64,000 bases of DNA, taken from Hyphomonadaceae bacterium. GTDB lineage: Bacteria; Pseudomonadota; Alphaproteobacteria; Caulobacterales; Aquidulcibacteraceae. The translations under genes and the position numbers were made by a program. The notes under the pieces are model-generated. The model did not search any database and was not told the DNA's origin. It was given only the letters and a program-made list of their open reading frames with translations. The stretch spans positions 472,425 to 536,424 of the forward strand of contig WRPI01000001.1 of assembly GCA_009773395.1 (NCBI GenBank), given 5' to 3'. This document shows positions 1 through 9,369 of the stretch, piece after piece. Every line of letters begins with the position of its first letter. Positions within the stretch are counted from its first letter, which is position 1.

Positions 1-323
1 CCTGTCCGCTCTAATATTTCATCGGTTCTAGCAAGCACATTTGCGCGGCTTGGAGGCTGCAATTTCAGCATTCTGCGGACGAGCATTGCCAGAGCGATTG
101 CCCAACAAATAAATGCAACAAAAAAACTATAAATGCCCATTTTGGGTGAAGTTTGCTCGGTTTGAAACAGGCTTTCAAACATTGGGGCAAATGCGCCAAG
201 GCTTAGAATGATAATCAAGCTTGGGGCGAAAGTGCGGAAAATTCTAACCGCAAGACTTCGAGACGCGATTTTCTTTGTCAAGGCGTGAATTTGCGTGTTT
301 ATTGTTAGAAGGTCGCCTGACAA
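1..323 (-). CDS. DUF4175/TIGR02302-like membrane protein, N-terminal part (cut by window edge)
   Basis: The frame is open from a TTG at 323 to the left window edge, about 107 residues. A GAGGG ribosome site lies 8 bases upstream and overlaps the stop of the preceding oxidoreductase gene, which decides the start. The protein has two hydrophobic segments (around residues 35-52 and 65-85), followed by a basic stretch and PPSRANVLARTDEILER. This arrangement resembles the N-terminus of the large alphaproteobacterial TIGR02302/DUF4175 membrane proteins, where two helices precede an R-L-D motif region. The rest of the gene lies outside the window, so the family call is tentative. Function of the family is not established. 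Confidence 0.5.
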   Translation of the reverse strand, partial: MSGDLLTINTQIHALTKKIASRSLAVRIFRTFAPSLIIILSLGAFAPMFESLFQTEQTSPKMGIYSFFVAFICWAIALAMLVRRMLKLQPPSRANVLARTDEILERT

Positions 324-334
324 TTATAAAACCC

Positions 335-1441
335 TCACAAATTCTTAGCACGCCGCAACACTTTGTTCGCAATGGCAAATGAAGACGTAAGCCCTGGGCT
401 ATCAATACCAAATAAACAAATAAGCCCACCCAAACCGTGATTTGTTTCGTCCAAAATCTGAAAGTCCACAAACTCATGCAGCGCATTGCCAATTTTGGGG
501 CGGATGCCAGCATAGTCGGGCGTCAAAAGGCTTTCGTCCAATTCGGGCCAATAGGCGCGAATAGACTCGGCGAATATTGGCTTTTTGGTAACATCAACTT
601 GATAGTCCAACACTTCAACAGCTTGGGCATCTGGCCCAAATCGCGCATGGCCCGCAGCATCTGGGGTAAGGTGTATTCCAAGGCCGCCAACGCTCGGCAT
701 TGGGTAAATCAAATGCGAAAATGGCGCTTTCCCCATATATCGGAAATAATTGCCTTTTGCATAATGCATTTTTGGTATGAAGTTCGCGTCCAAGCCTATG
801 ACATTGGCGGCGGCTTTATCTGACCACAGACCTGCGCTTAGCACCAACGTTTTTGCAGTAATTGAAGTTGGCTCATCGCCGCCAACCGAAATTTCCCACT
901 CGCCATTTTTTTGCTTTGCGCCGATAAAAGGAGACGAACGCACCAAAGCGCCGCCGCCGTCCTCTAATTCGCCCAAACAGGCCAGCATGACTGAATGGCT
1001 ATCAACAATACCCGAAGTCGGTGAATAAATGGCCGCTATTGCTTTAATTGCAGGCTCCAAAGACTTAATTTTTTGGGCGTCGATTAGTTCAAGCGCCGCA
1101 AGCCCGTTTTCAATGCCGCGGGCGTAAATATCGTGCAGACCAGCAACTTCGGCATCGCTGGTGGCAACAATCAATTTCCCAATCGCATTGGCCATAATGC
1201 CGCGCGGCTTACAATAATCATAGATTAAGCGATTACCCTCAACACAAAGCTGTGCCTTAAGGCTATCAGTCGGGTAATACATGCCGGCATGAATAACTTC
1301 GGAATTGCGTGACGAAGTTTCTTCGCCGAAGCTCGGGTTTTTTTCCAAAACAATTGTGCTTTGACCAGATCTTGCGAAACTAGCGGCTGTAGCAAGGCCC
1401 ACAATGCCTGCGCCCACAATCACAACATCTATATCAGCCAA
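335..1441 (-). CDS. FAD-dependent oxidoreductase, L-2-hydroxyglutarate oxidase/dehydrogenase-like
   Basis: 368 residues, normal for the DAO/L2HGDH group. The N-terminus carries a Rossmann dinucleotide motif (VIVGAGIVGLATAASFARSG, residues 8-27) and then SSRNSEVIHAGMYY, which matches the conserved 'N-S-x-V-I-H-A-G' signature of L-2-hydroxyglutarate oxidoreductases. The family oxidises L-2-hydroxyglutarate, a side product of dehydrogenases, to 2-oxoglutarate and passes electrons to the respiratory chain. The start is TTG, with AGAGG six bases upstream. It begins about 10 bases after the msrA stop, so it is probably cotranscribed with msrA and the small upstream gene. Exact substrate is inferred from family resemblance only. 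Confidence 0.8.
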   Translation of the reverse strand: MADIDVVIVGAGIVGLATAASFARSGQSTIVLEKNPSFGEETSSRNSEVIHAGMYYPTDSLKAQLCVEGNRLIYDYCKPRGIMANAIGKLIVATSDAEVAGLHDIYARGIENGLAALELIDAQKIKSLEPAIKAIAAIYSPTSGIVDSHSVMLACLGELEDGGGALVRSSPFIGAKQKNGEWEISVGGDEPTSITAKTLVLSAGLWSDKAAANVIGLDANFIPKMHYAKGNYFRYMGKAPFSHLIYPMPSVGGLGIHLTPDAAGHARFGPDAQAVEVLDYQVDVTKKPIFAESIRAYWPELDESLLTPDYAGIRPKIGNALHEFVDFQILDETNHGLGGLICLFGIDSPGLTSSFAIANKVLRRAKNL

Positions 1442-1450
1442 ATCAAACCT

Positions 1451-2095
1451 CTATACATTCAGGCCAATTGGGCACGAAACGCCAAGTCCGCCAATACCAC
1501 AATAACCATCTATATTCTTAGCCAAATATTGTTGATGATAAGTTTCAGCGTAATAAAAACTAATGTCAGGCACAATTTCAGTGGTTATTTGCCCATGACC
1601 CGCCAAACTTAGAACTTCTTGATATAAAAGAATCGCGTTTTGCGCCGAAATTTCTTGCGCTTGATTGGTGGGATAAATGCCAGATCGATATTGCGTGCCA
1701 ATGTCGCCACCTTGGCGCATGCCAGAAGTTGGATCATGGCTTTCAAAAAACACTTTCACCAAGCCTTCAAAACTAATGATATTGGGGTCAAACACCACCA
1801 TCACAATTTCATTATGGCCAGTCCTGCCGCTACACACTTCTTCATAGGTCGGGTTTGGGGTTATGCCCGCGCCATATCCAACTGCAGTGACATAAACACC
1901 CGCCTGTTGCCAAAACTTGCGCTCCGCACCCCAAAAACAACCCAAGCCGAAATATGCAATTTCTAAACCTGCAGGCCATGGGCCAAAAATCGGGCGGCCA
2001 TTAACAAAGTGATTCTTATCCACATCCATTGGCGTGCCTCGGCCCTTTAAGGCGACTTCAGGAGATGGCATTTTAGTTTTATCGAAATTGAACAT
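1451..2095 (-). CDS. msrA: peptide-methionine (S)-S-oxide reductase MsrA
   Basis: Repairs oxidised methionine by reducing methionine-S-sulfoxide in proteins. The catalytic motif [10 protein letters not shown] is present with the nucleophilic Cys near residue 53, followed by the family's [23 protein letters not shown] and [18 protein letters not shown] segments. The start is taken at the ATG at 2095 ([10 protein letters not shown]), because an upstream extension to 2137 would overlap the preceding gene and an AAAGG precedes this ATG. Length of 214 residues fits the long MsrA form with an N-terminal extension. It lies 13 bases downstream of a small basic hypothetical gene. Confidence 0.93.
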   Translation of the reverse strand: MFNFDKTKMPSPEVALKGRGTPMDVDKNHFVNGRPIFGPWPAGLEIAYFGLGCFWGAERKFWQQAGVYVTAVGYGAGITPNPTYEEVCSGRTGHNEIVMVVFDPNIISFEGLVKVFFESHDPTSGMRQGGDIGTQYRSGIYPTNQAQEISAQNAILLYQEVLSLAGHGQITTEIVPDISFYYAETYHQQYLAKNIDGYCGIGGLGVSCPIGLNV

Positions 2096-2108
2096 GGCTA
2101 AGCGACCT

Positions 2109-2486
2109 TTATGTGTTTTGCCCTTGTTTAACAGCATTTACAAAATTTGGCGATTTCCGTTTAAGCGGTGAGCGCTTCATTGGCTTTGCTGACTTTAATT
2201 TAGACGCACCAGTCTTAGGCAAAAGCGCCTTGACGGTTTTCTTGGGCTGGGCTTTTCGCTTAATTTGCTTAAGTTTGAGGCCTTGGCGAAGCGATAATGC
2301 GCCGCACGTGGCTCCTAAATCTGGGTCATTGAAGGCAGAACCGTATTTTTGCAAACGCTCCTCTAAACCATCAAGAAACTCACCCTCCCAATTGGTGAGC
2401 CCTTCGTCAAGCGCGAGATTGGATTGCCGCGTTTTTGAGACAAGGCGTATGGCGGCTCTTGTTATGGATGGGGTTACGCGGCTCAT
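2109..2486 (-). CDS. conserved small basic protein, function unknown
   Basis: 125 residues. The first 75 residues look structured (an ITRAAIRLV helix, [20 protein letters not shown], then [22 protein letters not shown]), while the C-terminal 45 residues are lysine/proline/serine rich and probably disordered, possibly nucleic-acid binding. Similar short proteins with an '[16 protein letters not shown]' type core are familiar from other alphaproteobacteria, but I know of no assigned role. It sits 13 bases upstream of msrA and probably forms the head of the msrA/oxidoreductase transcript. A longer antisense frame over the same region (2113-2559, plus strand) is rejected. Confidence 0.65.
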   Translation of the reverse strand: MSRVTPSITRAAIRLVSKTRQSNLALDEGLTNWEGEFLDGLEERLQKYGSAFNDPDLGATCGALSLRQGLKLKQIKRKAQPKKTVKALLPKTGASKLKSAKPMKRSPLKRKSPNFVNAVKQGQNT

Positions 2487-2749
2487 ATTTCACTTTTTGG
2501 CTTTGATCCAGGGAAAATGTCTAATTCCTAAACTTAGAGCATTTCCCACGAAGTGTTAAGCGGTTTTTGGATAAGAAATCGGACAAACAACAAAATCGAA
2601 ACCCGGCAATACTGGCACAACGTGGCCTAACGCAAAAGCTGTGCAAATAGAATCGCTTAAGCCGGAATGTGTTTGATTTTTCGGTTTTGGTTTTATGCAT
2701 GGAAAAACTAACACGCTAATGCGACGCATTTGCTAATGTGTCAGTATTG

Positions 2750-2965
2750 CTTTGAAGAAATTGCTTTGGAATGGTCTTATGGGCAGGCTTGCCCTAAGCC
2801 CATTCGCTTATTATCCCTTCGCGCCCTAGGTTTTAGTCAAGTCCCAAAGCCGCTTCGCGGTCGCGCTTTGGCGCGAGGGCTTGACAAAAACCTAGGGCGC
2901 ACAAACACTTGATGAATGGTTTTGGCGAGACAAGGTTCGCCATAAACCATTCCTAAGCCACTTAC
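2750..2965 (-). repeat. three-hairpin dispersed element, copy A
   Basis: In the 588-base gap 2487-3074. Three consecutive stem-loops: 2770-2804 (AATGG.../...CCATT arms, closing on GGGCA/TGCCC), a long central stem 2821-2900 whose outer arms begin GCGCCCTAGG and end CCTAGGGCGC, and 2915-2951 (AATGGTTT/AAACCATT). Linkers between the stems and the outer flanks match other copies at 16.6, 22.6 and 58.1 kb. The orientation is opposite to copies C and E. Outside the element the gap shows only a weak GC hairpin near gapR and a stretch (2705-2760) that is also similar to the flank of copy C, so the element may extend to about 2705. Confidence 0.85.
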
Positions 2966-3053
2966 ATATCTCTCCAACAACCCTGCAAAATTAATTCATC
3001 TTGAAAGTCTGGTGCGCTCGCGCCTATCCAAAGCCCTTTTCTCGCCTATAAAC

Positions 3054-3065
3054 CGCCGAGCGGCG
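3054..3065 (-). terminator. weak GC hairpin downstream of gapR
   Basis: CGCCG/CGGCG arms around a two-base loop lie 10 bases past the gapR stop in the direction of transcription. The tract that follows (GTTTATA) is a poor U-run, so this may be a weak terminator or chance. Confidence 0.3.
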
Positions 3066-3074
3066 AAAAAATGA

Positions 3075-3350
3075 CTAGATTTCACCCAGCGCAAGCAAAT
3101 ATAAATCCAGCATCATTTCTTCTTCTTGGCGGGTTTTGCTGTCTTTTTTGCGCAAACGAACAACGGTGCGCAGCGCTTTGGTATCAAAACCCAGCGCTTT
3201 GGCGTCGCCATAAACCTCTTTTAATTGATCCGCGACTTCTGCTTTTTCGGTTTCTAAATTTTCAATTCGCGTAACATAAGACCGCAATTTTTCTTTTGTG
3301 GTTTCGGTCAGTGCTTGTGGGGCTACAAATTCAACATCTTCAAAGCTCAT
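3075..3350 (-). CDS. gapR: GapR family DUF2312 nucleoid-associated protein
   Basis: 91 residues, typical of the DUF2312/UPF0335 family. The pattern is a helical N-terminal half (RSYVTRIENLETEKAEVADQ), then LKEVYGDAKALGFDTKALRTVV and a C-terminal RLRKKDSKTRQEEE-LDLYLLALG. In Caulobacter this protein is GapR, which binds overtwisted, AT-rich DNA ahead of replication and transcription and helps topoisomerases. The ATG at 3350 is preceded by GAGGAAAATAAA. It follows the TPR gene on the same strand with an 85-base gap. Family membership is clear; the cellular role is inferred from Caulobacter. Confidence 0.88.
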   Translation of the reverse strand: MSFEDVEFVAPQALTETTKEKLRSYVTRIENLETEKAEVADQLKEVYGDAKALGFDTKALRTVVRLRKKDSKTRQEEEMMLDLYLLALGEI

Positions 3351-3435
3351 TTTATTTTCCTCAATTGAGATGCTTTCCTAACCAGTTTAGATATTGGTTC
3401 AACCGCGAACACCAGCTCGACCACAGAAAAAGTCA

Positions 3436-4110
3436 TTAAAGGCCGATGCCTTTGGTTTTGCTGTCAATCCGAAAAATTGCCCGCTCAGCGTCACTAAGGT
3501 TTGGGTTGTGATAAAGTGCTTTTTCAAACGCTTTGCGCGCTTTATCCAATTCGCCAGCTTCTTCATATAATGTGCCAAGCCCATGCCAAGCGGCAAAATG
3601 GCGGGGTTCAATTTCGAGCGCCTTTAACGTCATGGCTTTTGCAAGCTCTTTGTCGCCAAGCCGATATGCAATTGCCCCCGCCCGCGCAAATGATTCGCTA
3701 AAGCTGGGTTCAAGTTTCTGGGCGCTTTGATAGATTTGTAGCGCACGTGGCCAATCCTCCGCTTGCTCCAGTTCAGCAGCGCCTTCAAGCAGTAAATTTA
3801 CTGTTGGCTGCTCGGCAACGGACATTTGCGCATAAAGTTTCGCCTCAATCATTTCTGCTTCAATCACGTTTTTCGCAAATCGCAATTCATTGAAATAATA
3901 AGTAATTTGTGTTTCGCGGAGCTGGCTTTCGTTTTGTGGGATTGGTGCTGGTTTTGGCGCTGCGACTTTTGAATGAACCGCCTCAAATTCTTCTGGAGCT
4001 ACATTGTTTCGAGTTCCAAACAGCCATAAGGCAACCAAAACCAAGGCCAATATCACGCTGAATATTTGGATGTCTCTTTTGTTGCGGTTTTGGGTTTTTG
4101 AAACAGTCAA
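3436..4110 (-). CDS. membrane-anchored TPR protein
   Basis: 224 residues. One N-terminal transmembrane helix (about residues 14-31) follows a basic NRNKRD stretch, so the rest is probably periplasmic. A linker rich in Pro and Ala comes next, then about three TPR units from residue 110 to 215 (EDWPRALQIYQSAQKLEP, KELAKAMTLKALEIEP, GELDKARKAFEKALYHNP). TPR arrays mediate protein contacts; no partner can be read from the sequence. The start is TTG at 4110. It is divergent from leuC with a gap of about 56 bases that must hold both promoters. Confidence 0.75.
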   Translation of the reverse strand: MTVSKTQNRNKRDIQIFSVILALVLVALWLFGTRNNVAPEEFEAVHSKVAAPKPAPIPQNESQLRETQITYYFNELRFAKNVIEAEMIEAKLYAQMSVAEQPTVNLLLEGAAELEQAEDWPRALQIYQSAQKLEPSFSESFARAGAIAYRLGDKELAKAMTLKALEIEPRHFAAWHGLGTLYEEAGELDKARKAFEKALYHNPNLSDAERAIFRIDSKTKGIGL

Positions 4111-4166
4111 AAGATTTCCACTCCCAATACTAGATAGTTTGGCGTTGATTGTTTATATGGCGCGTT

Positions 4167-5603
4167 ATGAAAACCCTCGCAACACCAAAAACCCTATATG
4201 ACAAAATATGGGACAGCCATTTTATTTGTGATACCGAAAATGGCGACAGCCTAATTTATATCGACCTTCACCTTATTCACGAAGTAACCACGCCCCAGGC
4301 ATTTGCAGGATTGGCCGCAAATCGCCGCGAAGTTGCTGCGCCACAACAAACATTGGCGGTTGCCGATCATAATACTCCAACCGAAAACCAAGCAGCAGGC
4401 GTTGATGCGGTGGAAGATGACGAAGCGAGGCTGCAACTACAAACACTTTCGCGAAATGTCGCCAAGCATAATATCGAATTTTTCCCGATGGGGCATGTCA
4501 ACAATGGCATTGTGCATGTTGTTGGCCCAGAGCAAGGGCGAACTCAACCGTTTATGACCATTGTTTGCGGCGACAGCCATACTTCAACTCATGGCGCATT
4601 TGGCGCATTGGCGCACGGAATTGGCACGTCAGAAGTAGAACATGTTTTGGCAAGCCAGACTTTGCGCGCCCGCAAAATGAAAAATATGGCAATTGTCGTC
4701 GAGGGCAGTTTGCAAAATGGTGTAAGCGCCAAAGACTTGGCTTTGGCAATAATTGCAAAAATTGGCACGGCAGGCGGAACTGGTGCAGTTATAGAATTTA
4801 TGGGCTCAGCCATCAGAGAATTGTCAATGGAAGGCCGTATGACGCTTTGCAATATGGCAATCGAAGCCGGTGCTCGCGCTGGCCTGATTGGGGTTGATGA
4901 AAAAACAATTGGATATCTTGAAAATAGGCCATCGTCGCCAAAAGGCGATAATTGGGGCAAAGCCGTTGAATATTGGCGAGGAGCCATAAGTGATGAAGGC
5001 GCGAAGTTTGACATGACCTTCACCCTTGATGGCAACAAAATTAAACCAATGGTCACATGGGGAACCAGCCCCGAACAAGCAATTGCAATTGACGAAGTCA
5101 TTCCCGCGCGAAATACAATCTCGCAAATTGGGCTTGAAACTTTTGATAGGGCGCTCGATTATATGGACTTGCAGGCGGGCCAAAAAATTGCAAGCGTTGC
5201 AATCCAGCGGGTGTTTATTGGCTCTTGCACCAATTCGCGGATTGAAGATTTACGCGAAGCGGCCAGTGTTGCTCGTGGGCAAAAAGTAGCGCCATCAGTT
5301 CGCGCCATGGTAGTGCCAGGATCGGGGCTAGTAAAATTACAAGCCGAGGCCGAAGGATTGGCAGATATATTCATTGAAGCTGGATTTGAATGGCGCGAAC
5401 CTGGCTGTTCGATGTGTTTAGGAATGAACCCTGATAAATTGGGGCCAAAGGAGCGCTGTGCTTCAACATCAAATCGCAATTTTGAAGGAAGGCAAGGGCG
5501 CGGTGGCCGCACCCATTTGGTTTCACCGCGAATGGCAGCTTGGGCGGCGATTAAAGGTGAGCTGTTCGATTATCGCCCAGGGTTGGCCCGCGCTGTCGAT
5601 TGA
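4167..5603 (+). CDS. leuC: 3-isopropylmalate dehydratase large subunit
   Basis: Converts 2-isopropylmalate to 3-isopropylmalate in leucine synthesis, using a 4Fe-4S cluster. The full aconitase-type large subunit is present: YDKIWDSH at the N-terminus, the [20 protein letters not shown] block, and the three cluster cysteines in [12 protein letters not shown] and [13 protein letters not shown]. The ATG at 4167 ([15 protein letters not shown]) gives the usual N-terminus; a start 18 bases upstream adds six atypical residues. The partner leuD and leuB are not nearby. The 3' end overlaps the convergent M14 peptidase gene by 34 bases. Confidence 0.96.
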   Translation: MKTLATPKTLYDKIWDSHFICDTENGDSLIYIDLHLIHEVTTPQAFAGLAANRREVAAPQQTLAVADHNTPTENQAAGVDAVEDDEARLQLQTLSRNVAKHNIEFFPMGHVNNGIVHVVGPEQGRTQPFMTIVCGDSHTSTHGAFGALAHGIGTSEVEHVLASQTLRARKMKNMAIVVEGSLQNGVSAKDLALAIIAKIGTAGGTGAVIEFMGSAIRELSMEGRMTLCNMAIEAGARAGLIGVDEKTIGYLENRPSSPKGDNWGKAVEYWRGAISDEGAKFDMTFTLDGNKIKPMVTWGTSPEQAIAIDEVIPARNTISQIGLETFDRALDYMDLQAGQKIASVAIQRVFIGSCTNSRIEDLREAASVARGQKVAPSVRAMVVPGSGLVKLQAEAEGLADIFIEAGFEWREPGCSMCLGMNPDKLGPKERCASTSNRNFEGRQGRGGRTHLVSPRMAAWAAIKGELFDYRPGLARAVD

Positions 5604-8296
5604 ACAATTGCATTTAGCAAAAGCCCATTAAGCCCGTCGCTGTGGGCGCGATAGGTTAGATCCGAATTGATGCCGATAACAAAGCCACGACCTCTTGGTT
5701 GCACCATTGCATAGGGTTTAAGCGCCATTTGCTCTTGATTGGCTTCCCAAACCACACCGCTTGCGACCAAATTCGGTTTTGACGAAAATAACAGAGGATT
5801 GGCACCATTTGCTCGATTTAATGGGCGGAAAATGTCGGAGCCTTGATACATGACATAAAGATTTGCGGGCAAGCCTTGCGTAAGCCAATGCGGTTCTGAA
5901 GTTTCTACCCGAACGATTGCACCATCGACAGAAATTGGATCCGCGGCATCTTCTTTAATAGTGTTTTCATACTCGCTTTTGTCGCTTATGCTGGTTCCAG
6001 CGACTGTAGCGCTGGTTTCACGTGAACGAGCTTCGCCACTGGGCGTTGCAGTTTCGCGGCGCGTTGCCAATAATTCCACGTTGGGCGCTGCTAGAAAGCG
6101 GGTCGCGCCACCAAGCGCAATAATAGTTCCACCATTCTGCACATAGGCTTTTAGATTGCTGATGCCGTCTTCACCGAGCATGGTTAAATAACCCGCATTT
6201 GTGTCGGGTAAAATTAAAACATCGAACCTTGCCATCGAAGCGCTTCGCAAGTTTCGGGTTCTTATTGGGGTAACATTAAAGCCGATATTGCGCTCGATAA
6301 CGAAGCGAGTATTGCCCGCAGAATATGGATCTGTCGGCGCGTCCCAAGCAATTGCGATTCGTGGAAGCCGCAACTTTACTGCCTTAGGTGAGCCAAGGCT
6401 TGGGCCATTTGTGACCCAAGAATCATCAAAACCAACAATATTCGCGCCTGATTGATTGGCCAAAAGTGCGACTTTACCGCCAAGCCCATCGGAATTTTCG
6501 CTGTTCAAAAGAACAATTGAACCAGCAGGATAGGTTTTTCCTTCGAGAGTGAAAGCCTCTTCGAGCGCCCGCATTTTAAGGCCGTTCCTCAAAGCTAAAG
6601 CCTCAAAACGAATATAAGCGGCACTTCCAGAAGCGACAACATACCCGACTTTTGCAGCAGGGTTCAGCACATTCCCGCGCAAACCTGATTGCGGGGTTAC
6701 TATATTGGTCGCGACCTGTGGGTTGGCGTTGCAATTTGCAACAGTGACATTAAACATCAACGGCAAAGACCATGCCGTTACGTCGTAAATTTCATCTTCA
6801 AGGCCACGGTTGCGCCTATCTTGTTGCCTCGCGATAAAATCTCTATCGAGCGCGACATTTCTATCAAGCAAATTTCTAATTAGACGTGAGCTTGGCTGTG
6901 CCCCCGAGACAATATAAGATCCAGCGCCATAATTATTCCCACAAGCATTAAAACTGCCGTTCGCAACTTTCACATCAATTCCTTGGCGAACCATAAGCTG
7001 TGCCAATTTATCGGCGCTTGCTTGATCGCTTTGGATTGGTATAAAATAATTGCCAGCGCTTTGGCCTTCGCTAATTGCTGTGCGTCGGAACTCATAAAAA
7101 CTGCGCAAAAATTGCTGGCGATCGCGTGCGCCAACTTCAATGGTGGACATTGCCGCAACGAAATGGTGGTGAACCGTGTCGCGATAAGTCAAAACATTGC
7201 CATCACGACCGCGTGAGCGAAGCCCGCGCGAGGATCCTTGCTCATAAGTTAAAGCAATTGTGCCTTGCGCCGTTGGCCAGCCATCGCCATAGCCCGGGTA
7301 AAAGCCGTCAAATATTTCGCGTGTAAAATAATTAAAGCCAAAATTATCAAACCAACGGGCATTATTGCGCCCAATGCTGGCTCTCAATGCCCTTTGCCCC
7401 GCAGTGTGAAACGGGTTTATTGGATCGGCCTCTGGCGGGAAGAAGAAAGTTTCATCACGGCTCATTTCATGGGCATCAACCAAAATTGTTGGATACCATT
7501 GCAAATATGCCGCTACATGCCCTTGGGTTTCGGGCTGGGTTAGTGAAATCCAGTCGCGATTAAGGTCAAAATTATAGTGGTTCATGCGCCCACCTGGCCA
7601 AGGCTGGTCGCGCTCCGCCGCTAGTTCATCGGCATCAGCTTCAAGGCCAATTGCTTGTTCATTATTGGCCAAAACCCGCGCGCGACCGTCAGGGTTTTGG
7701 CTTGGAACAATTATTGTAAGGCTGTTTTGCCTTATGTTTGCCATACGATTATCGCCGCGACTTGCCAATAAATGATAGGCAACCATCATTGAGCTATCGG
7801 CAGGGCTAATTTCATCGCCATGCACAGAATTTGCAAGCCAAATGATTGTCGGTTGCGCTGCGATAATCGCATCTGATTGGGCTGGCGTTGTGCGCCGTGG
7901 ATCCGCCAATGCCAGCGAATTCGCTTTGATTGCATCAAGATTGCGAATTTGCTCTGGCGTGCCAATTGCCACATAAATCAAGCGCCGGTTTTGCCATGTG
8001 CGACCATAATCAAATATTTTCACGCGCTCTGGCAGGGCGGTTTGCAATGCTTCGAAATAGCGAATAATTTCGGAAGGCGGCGTTATACGCTCACCAATAT
8101 CATAACCAAGAACGCTTCTTGGTGTGGGAATCGTGGGGTCATAATCTGCATTTGGCCACATTAAATCGGGGGCAGCGGCAATTGGTGGCTCCGTGGTTTG
8201 CGCCATCGCGATATTGGGTAATGACTGAATATAAAGCGCGCATATGGCAACCATACCGACGCTTAGTTGTTTGAAATGCCTAAATCGATTTGTCAA
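5570..8296 (-). CDS. secreted M14 family zinc carboxypeptidase-like peptidase
   Basis: 908 residues with an N-terminal signal peptide (hydrophobic core about residues 11-30, cleavage near AMA-QTT). The M14 fold is visible at residues 70-400: zinc ligands in the H-x-x-E motif HGDEISP (His159, Glu162), NPDGRARV, the FDLNRDW segment, and the second histidine in [10 protein letters not shown] (His276). The C-terminal 500 residues include a region resembling a class I glutamine-amidotransferase-like domain ([17 protein letters not shown]), common in these large M14 proteins. It likely degrades peptides in the periplasm or outside the cell for nutrition. The start is TTG with AGGGG upstream. Confidence 0.85.
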   Translation of the reverse strand: MTNRFRHFKQLSVGMVAICALYIQSLPNIAMAQTTEPPIAAAPDLMWPNADYDPTIPTPRSVLGYDIGERITPPSEIIRYFEALQTALPERVKIFDYGRTWQNRRLIYVAIGTPEQIRNLDAIKANSLALADPRRTTPAQSDAIIAAQPTIIWLANSVHGDEISPADSSMMVAYHLLASRGDNRMANIRQNSLTIIVPSQNPDGRARVLANNEQAIGLEADADELAAERDQPWPGGRMNHYNFDLNRDWISLTQPETQGHVAAYLQWYPTILVDAHEMSRDETFFFPPEADPINPFHTAGQRALRASIGRNNARWFDNFGFNYFTREIFDGFYPGYGDGWPTAQGTIALTYEQGSSRGLRSRGRDGNVLTYRDTVHHHFVAAMSTIEVGARDRQQFLRSFYEFRRTAISEGQSAGNYFIPIQSDQASADKLAQLMVRQGIDVKVANGSFNACGNNYGAGSYIVSGAQPSSRLIRNLLDRNVALDRDFIARQQDRRNRGLEDEIYDVTAWSLPLMFNVTVANCNANPQVATNIVTPQSGLRGNVLNPAAKVGYVVASGSAAYIRFEALALRNGLKMRALEEAFTLEGKTYPAGSIVLLNSENSDGLGGKVALLANQSGANIVGFDDSWVTNGPSLGSPKAVKLRLPRIAIAWDAPTDPYSAGNTRFVIERNIGFNVTPIRTRNLRSASMARFDVLILPDTNAGYLTMLGEDGISNLKAYVQNGGTIIALGGATRFLAAPNVELLATRRETATPSGEARSRETSATVAGTSISDKSEYENTIKEDAADPISVDGAIVRVETSEPHWLTQGLPANLYVMYQGSDIFRPLNRANGANPLLFSSKPNLVASGVVWEANQEQMALKPYAMVQPRGRGFVIGINSDLTYRAHSDGLNGLLLNAIVQSTARANPGR

Positions 8297-8383
8297 AACC
8301 CCAATCCCCTAAAGATACGAAGTTGTTGCATCACGAAAAGGTTAAATCAAGACTAGATTACTTCAAAAGGGAAAACGCTACTC

Positions 8384-8929
8384 TCAATCTTGCGTCTTCA
8401 AATATTCAAGATGCCTCTCAACGCCTTCGACAATCAAATTCTTCGCAAAAGCCGAATCATGCCAGCCGCCGAGTTTGGTCCATTTTCCAGGCTCCAAATC
8501 CTTGTAATGGGTGAAAAAATGCTCAATTTGTGCGAGTTGTATTGCTGGTAAGTCGGTATATTCGTCGATGCCGCTATAAAAAGCGGTTAGACGCGGAACC
8601 GGGACGGCGATGATTTTTTCATCAATTCCCGCTTGGTCTTCCATCATTAAAACCCCAACAGGCTTAACCCGCAAAACACAGCCAGGAATTAGTGGTCGCC
8701 TGCCGATGCATAAAACATCCACAGGGTCGCCATCGCCCGATAAAGTGCCAGGGATAAAACCGTAATTGGTGGGATAGCGCATCGGGGTATATAGGAACCT
8801 ATCGACGAACATTGCACCAGAAGCCTTGTCAATTTCGTATTTTATTGGCTCGCCACCAAGCGGAACTTCAATAATTACATTGACTTCGTTTGGTACGTCG
8901 GCGCCAACTGGTATTTTGGTTATGTCCAT
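8384..8929 (-). CDS. ppa: inorganic pyrophosphatase (family I)
   Basis: Hydrolyses pyrophosphate released by biosynthetic reactions. 181 residues, the usual bacterial length. The family I signature DGDPVDVL with its metal-binding aspartates is at about residues 65-72. Other matches are the substrate-binding [29 protein letters not shown] and [22 protein letters not shown]. The ATG at 8929 gives the typical MDITKIPVG start. Its promoter would lie in the gap that also holds repeat copy B. The M14 gene follows 87 bases downstream on the same strand. Confidence 0.96.
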   Translation of the reverse strand: MDITKIPVGADVPNEVNVIIEVPLGGEPIKYEIDKASGAMFVDRFLYTPMRYPTNYGFIPGTLSGDGDPVDVLCIGRRPLIPGCVLRVKPVGVLMMEDQAGIDEKIIAVPVPRLTAFYSGIDEYTDLPAIQLAQIEHFFTHYKDLEPGKWTKLGGWHDSAFAKNLIVEGVERHLEYLKTQD

Positions 8930-9065
8930 AAACTTTCTCCGCTTTTATTGCTCGGGTGAATACACTGTCTGGTAAAAAGAAGCACGAAAAAAGACTTCAC
9001 AAAATCCAAAGTGCGGTAATTAACATAAAGCAATGCCCGAAAAGTGCTAAACGGTTTTTGGAAAG

Positions 9066-9272
9066 AGCTAAGGCTTAGGAAGGGTTTTTGGTGAAAACTG
9101 TGTTTTAACAAAAACCCTTCATATATGATCTTGCCGCCCCGAGTGCTTGTCAAGGGGTGGCTTCGCCATGCTAGCACTTCGCCCCTTGACAAGCACTCGG
9201 GGCGGCTTTCACCATTGATACCAAGTTTTTTGAAGCTAAAAGGTTCACCAAAACTTGGTCATGTCTCTTTTC
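9066..9272. repeat. three-hairpin dispersed element, divergent copy B
   Basis: Lies in the 440-base gap 8930-9369. The architecture is the same as copies A, C, D and E but stem sequences differ: hairpin 9079-9120 (12-bp perfect outer arms), central stem 9133-9206 whose arms 9133-9157 and 9182-9206 pair perfectly over 25 bp, and hairpin 9220-9259 (ACCAAG.../...CTTGGT). The central stem keeps the CTTGTCAAGG/CCTTGACAAG core seen in the other copies, and the left flank keeps GGCTTAGGAA. The remainder of the gap holds a GGCTATAGCC palindrome at 9355-9364 just past the RND permease stop and nothing else I can name. Confidence 0.7.
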
Positions 9273-9369
9273 AAATTGTACCAAATCGACAGGTCTTTTT
9301 TGAATAAACCAGTGAATATAGGTGATTTTATAGCCTCGACATCAGTATTCAGTCGGCTATAGCCGCTGC

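Noticed and set aside
2113..2559. 148-residue plus-strand frame opposite the small basic protein
   Set aside because: It is antisense to a frame with better composition, a start next to msrA and operon context; the plus frame has Cys/Phe-rich, shadow-like composition.
2730..2912. short frames inside the dispersed elements (also 16403-16656 and 22533-22863)
   Set aside because: They follow repeat sequence, differ between copies and show no conserved reading frame.
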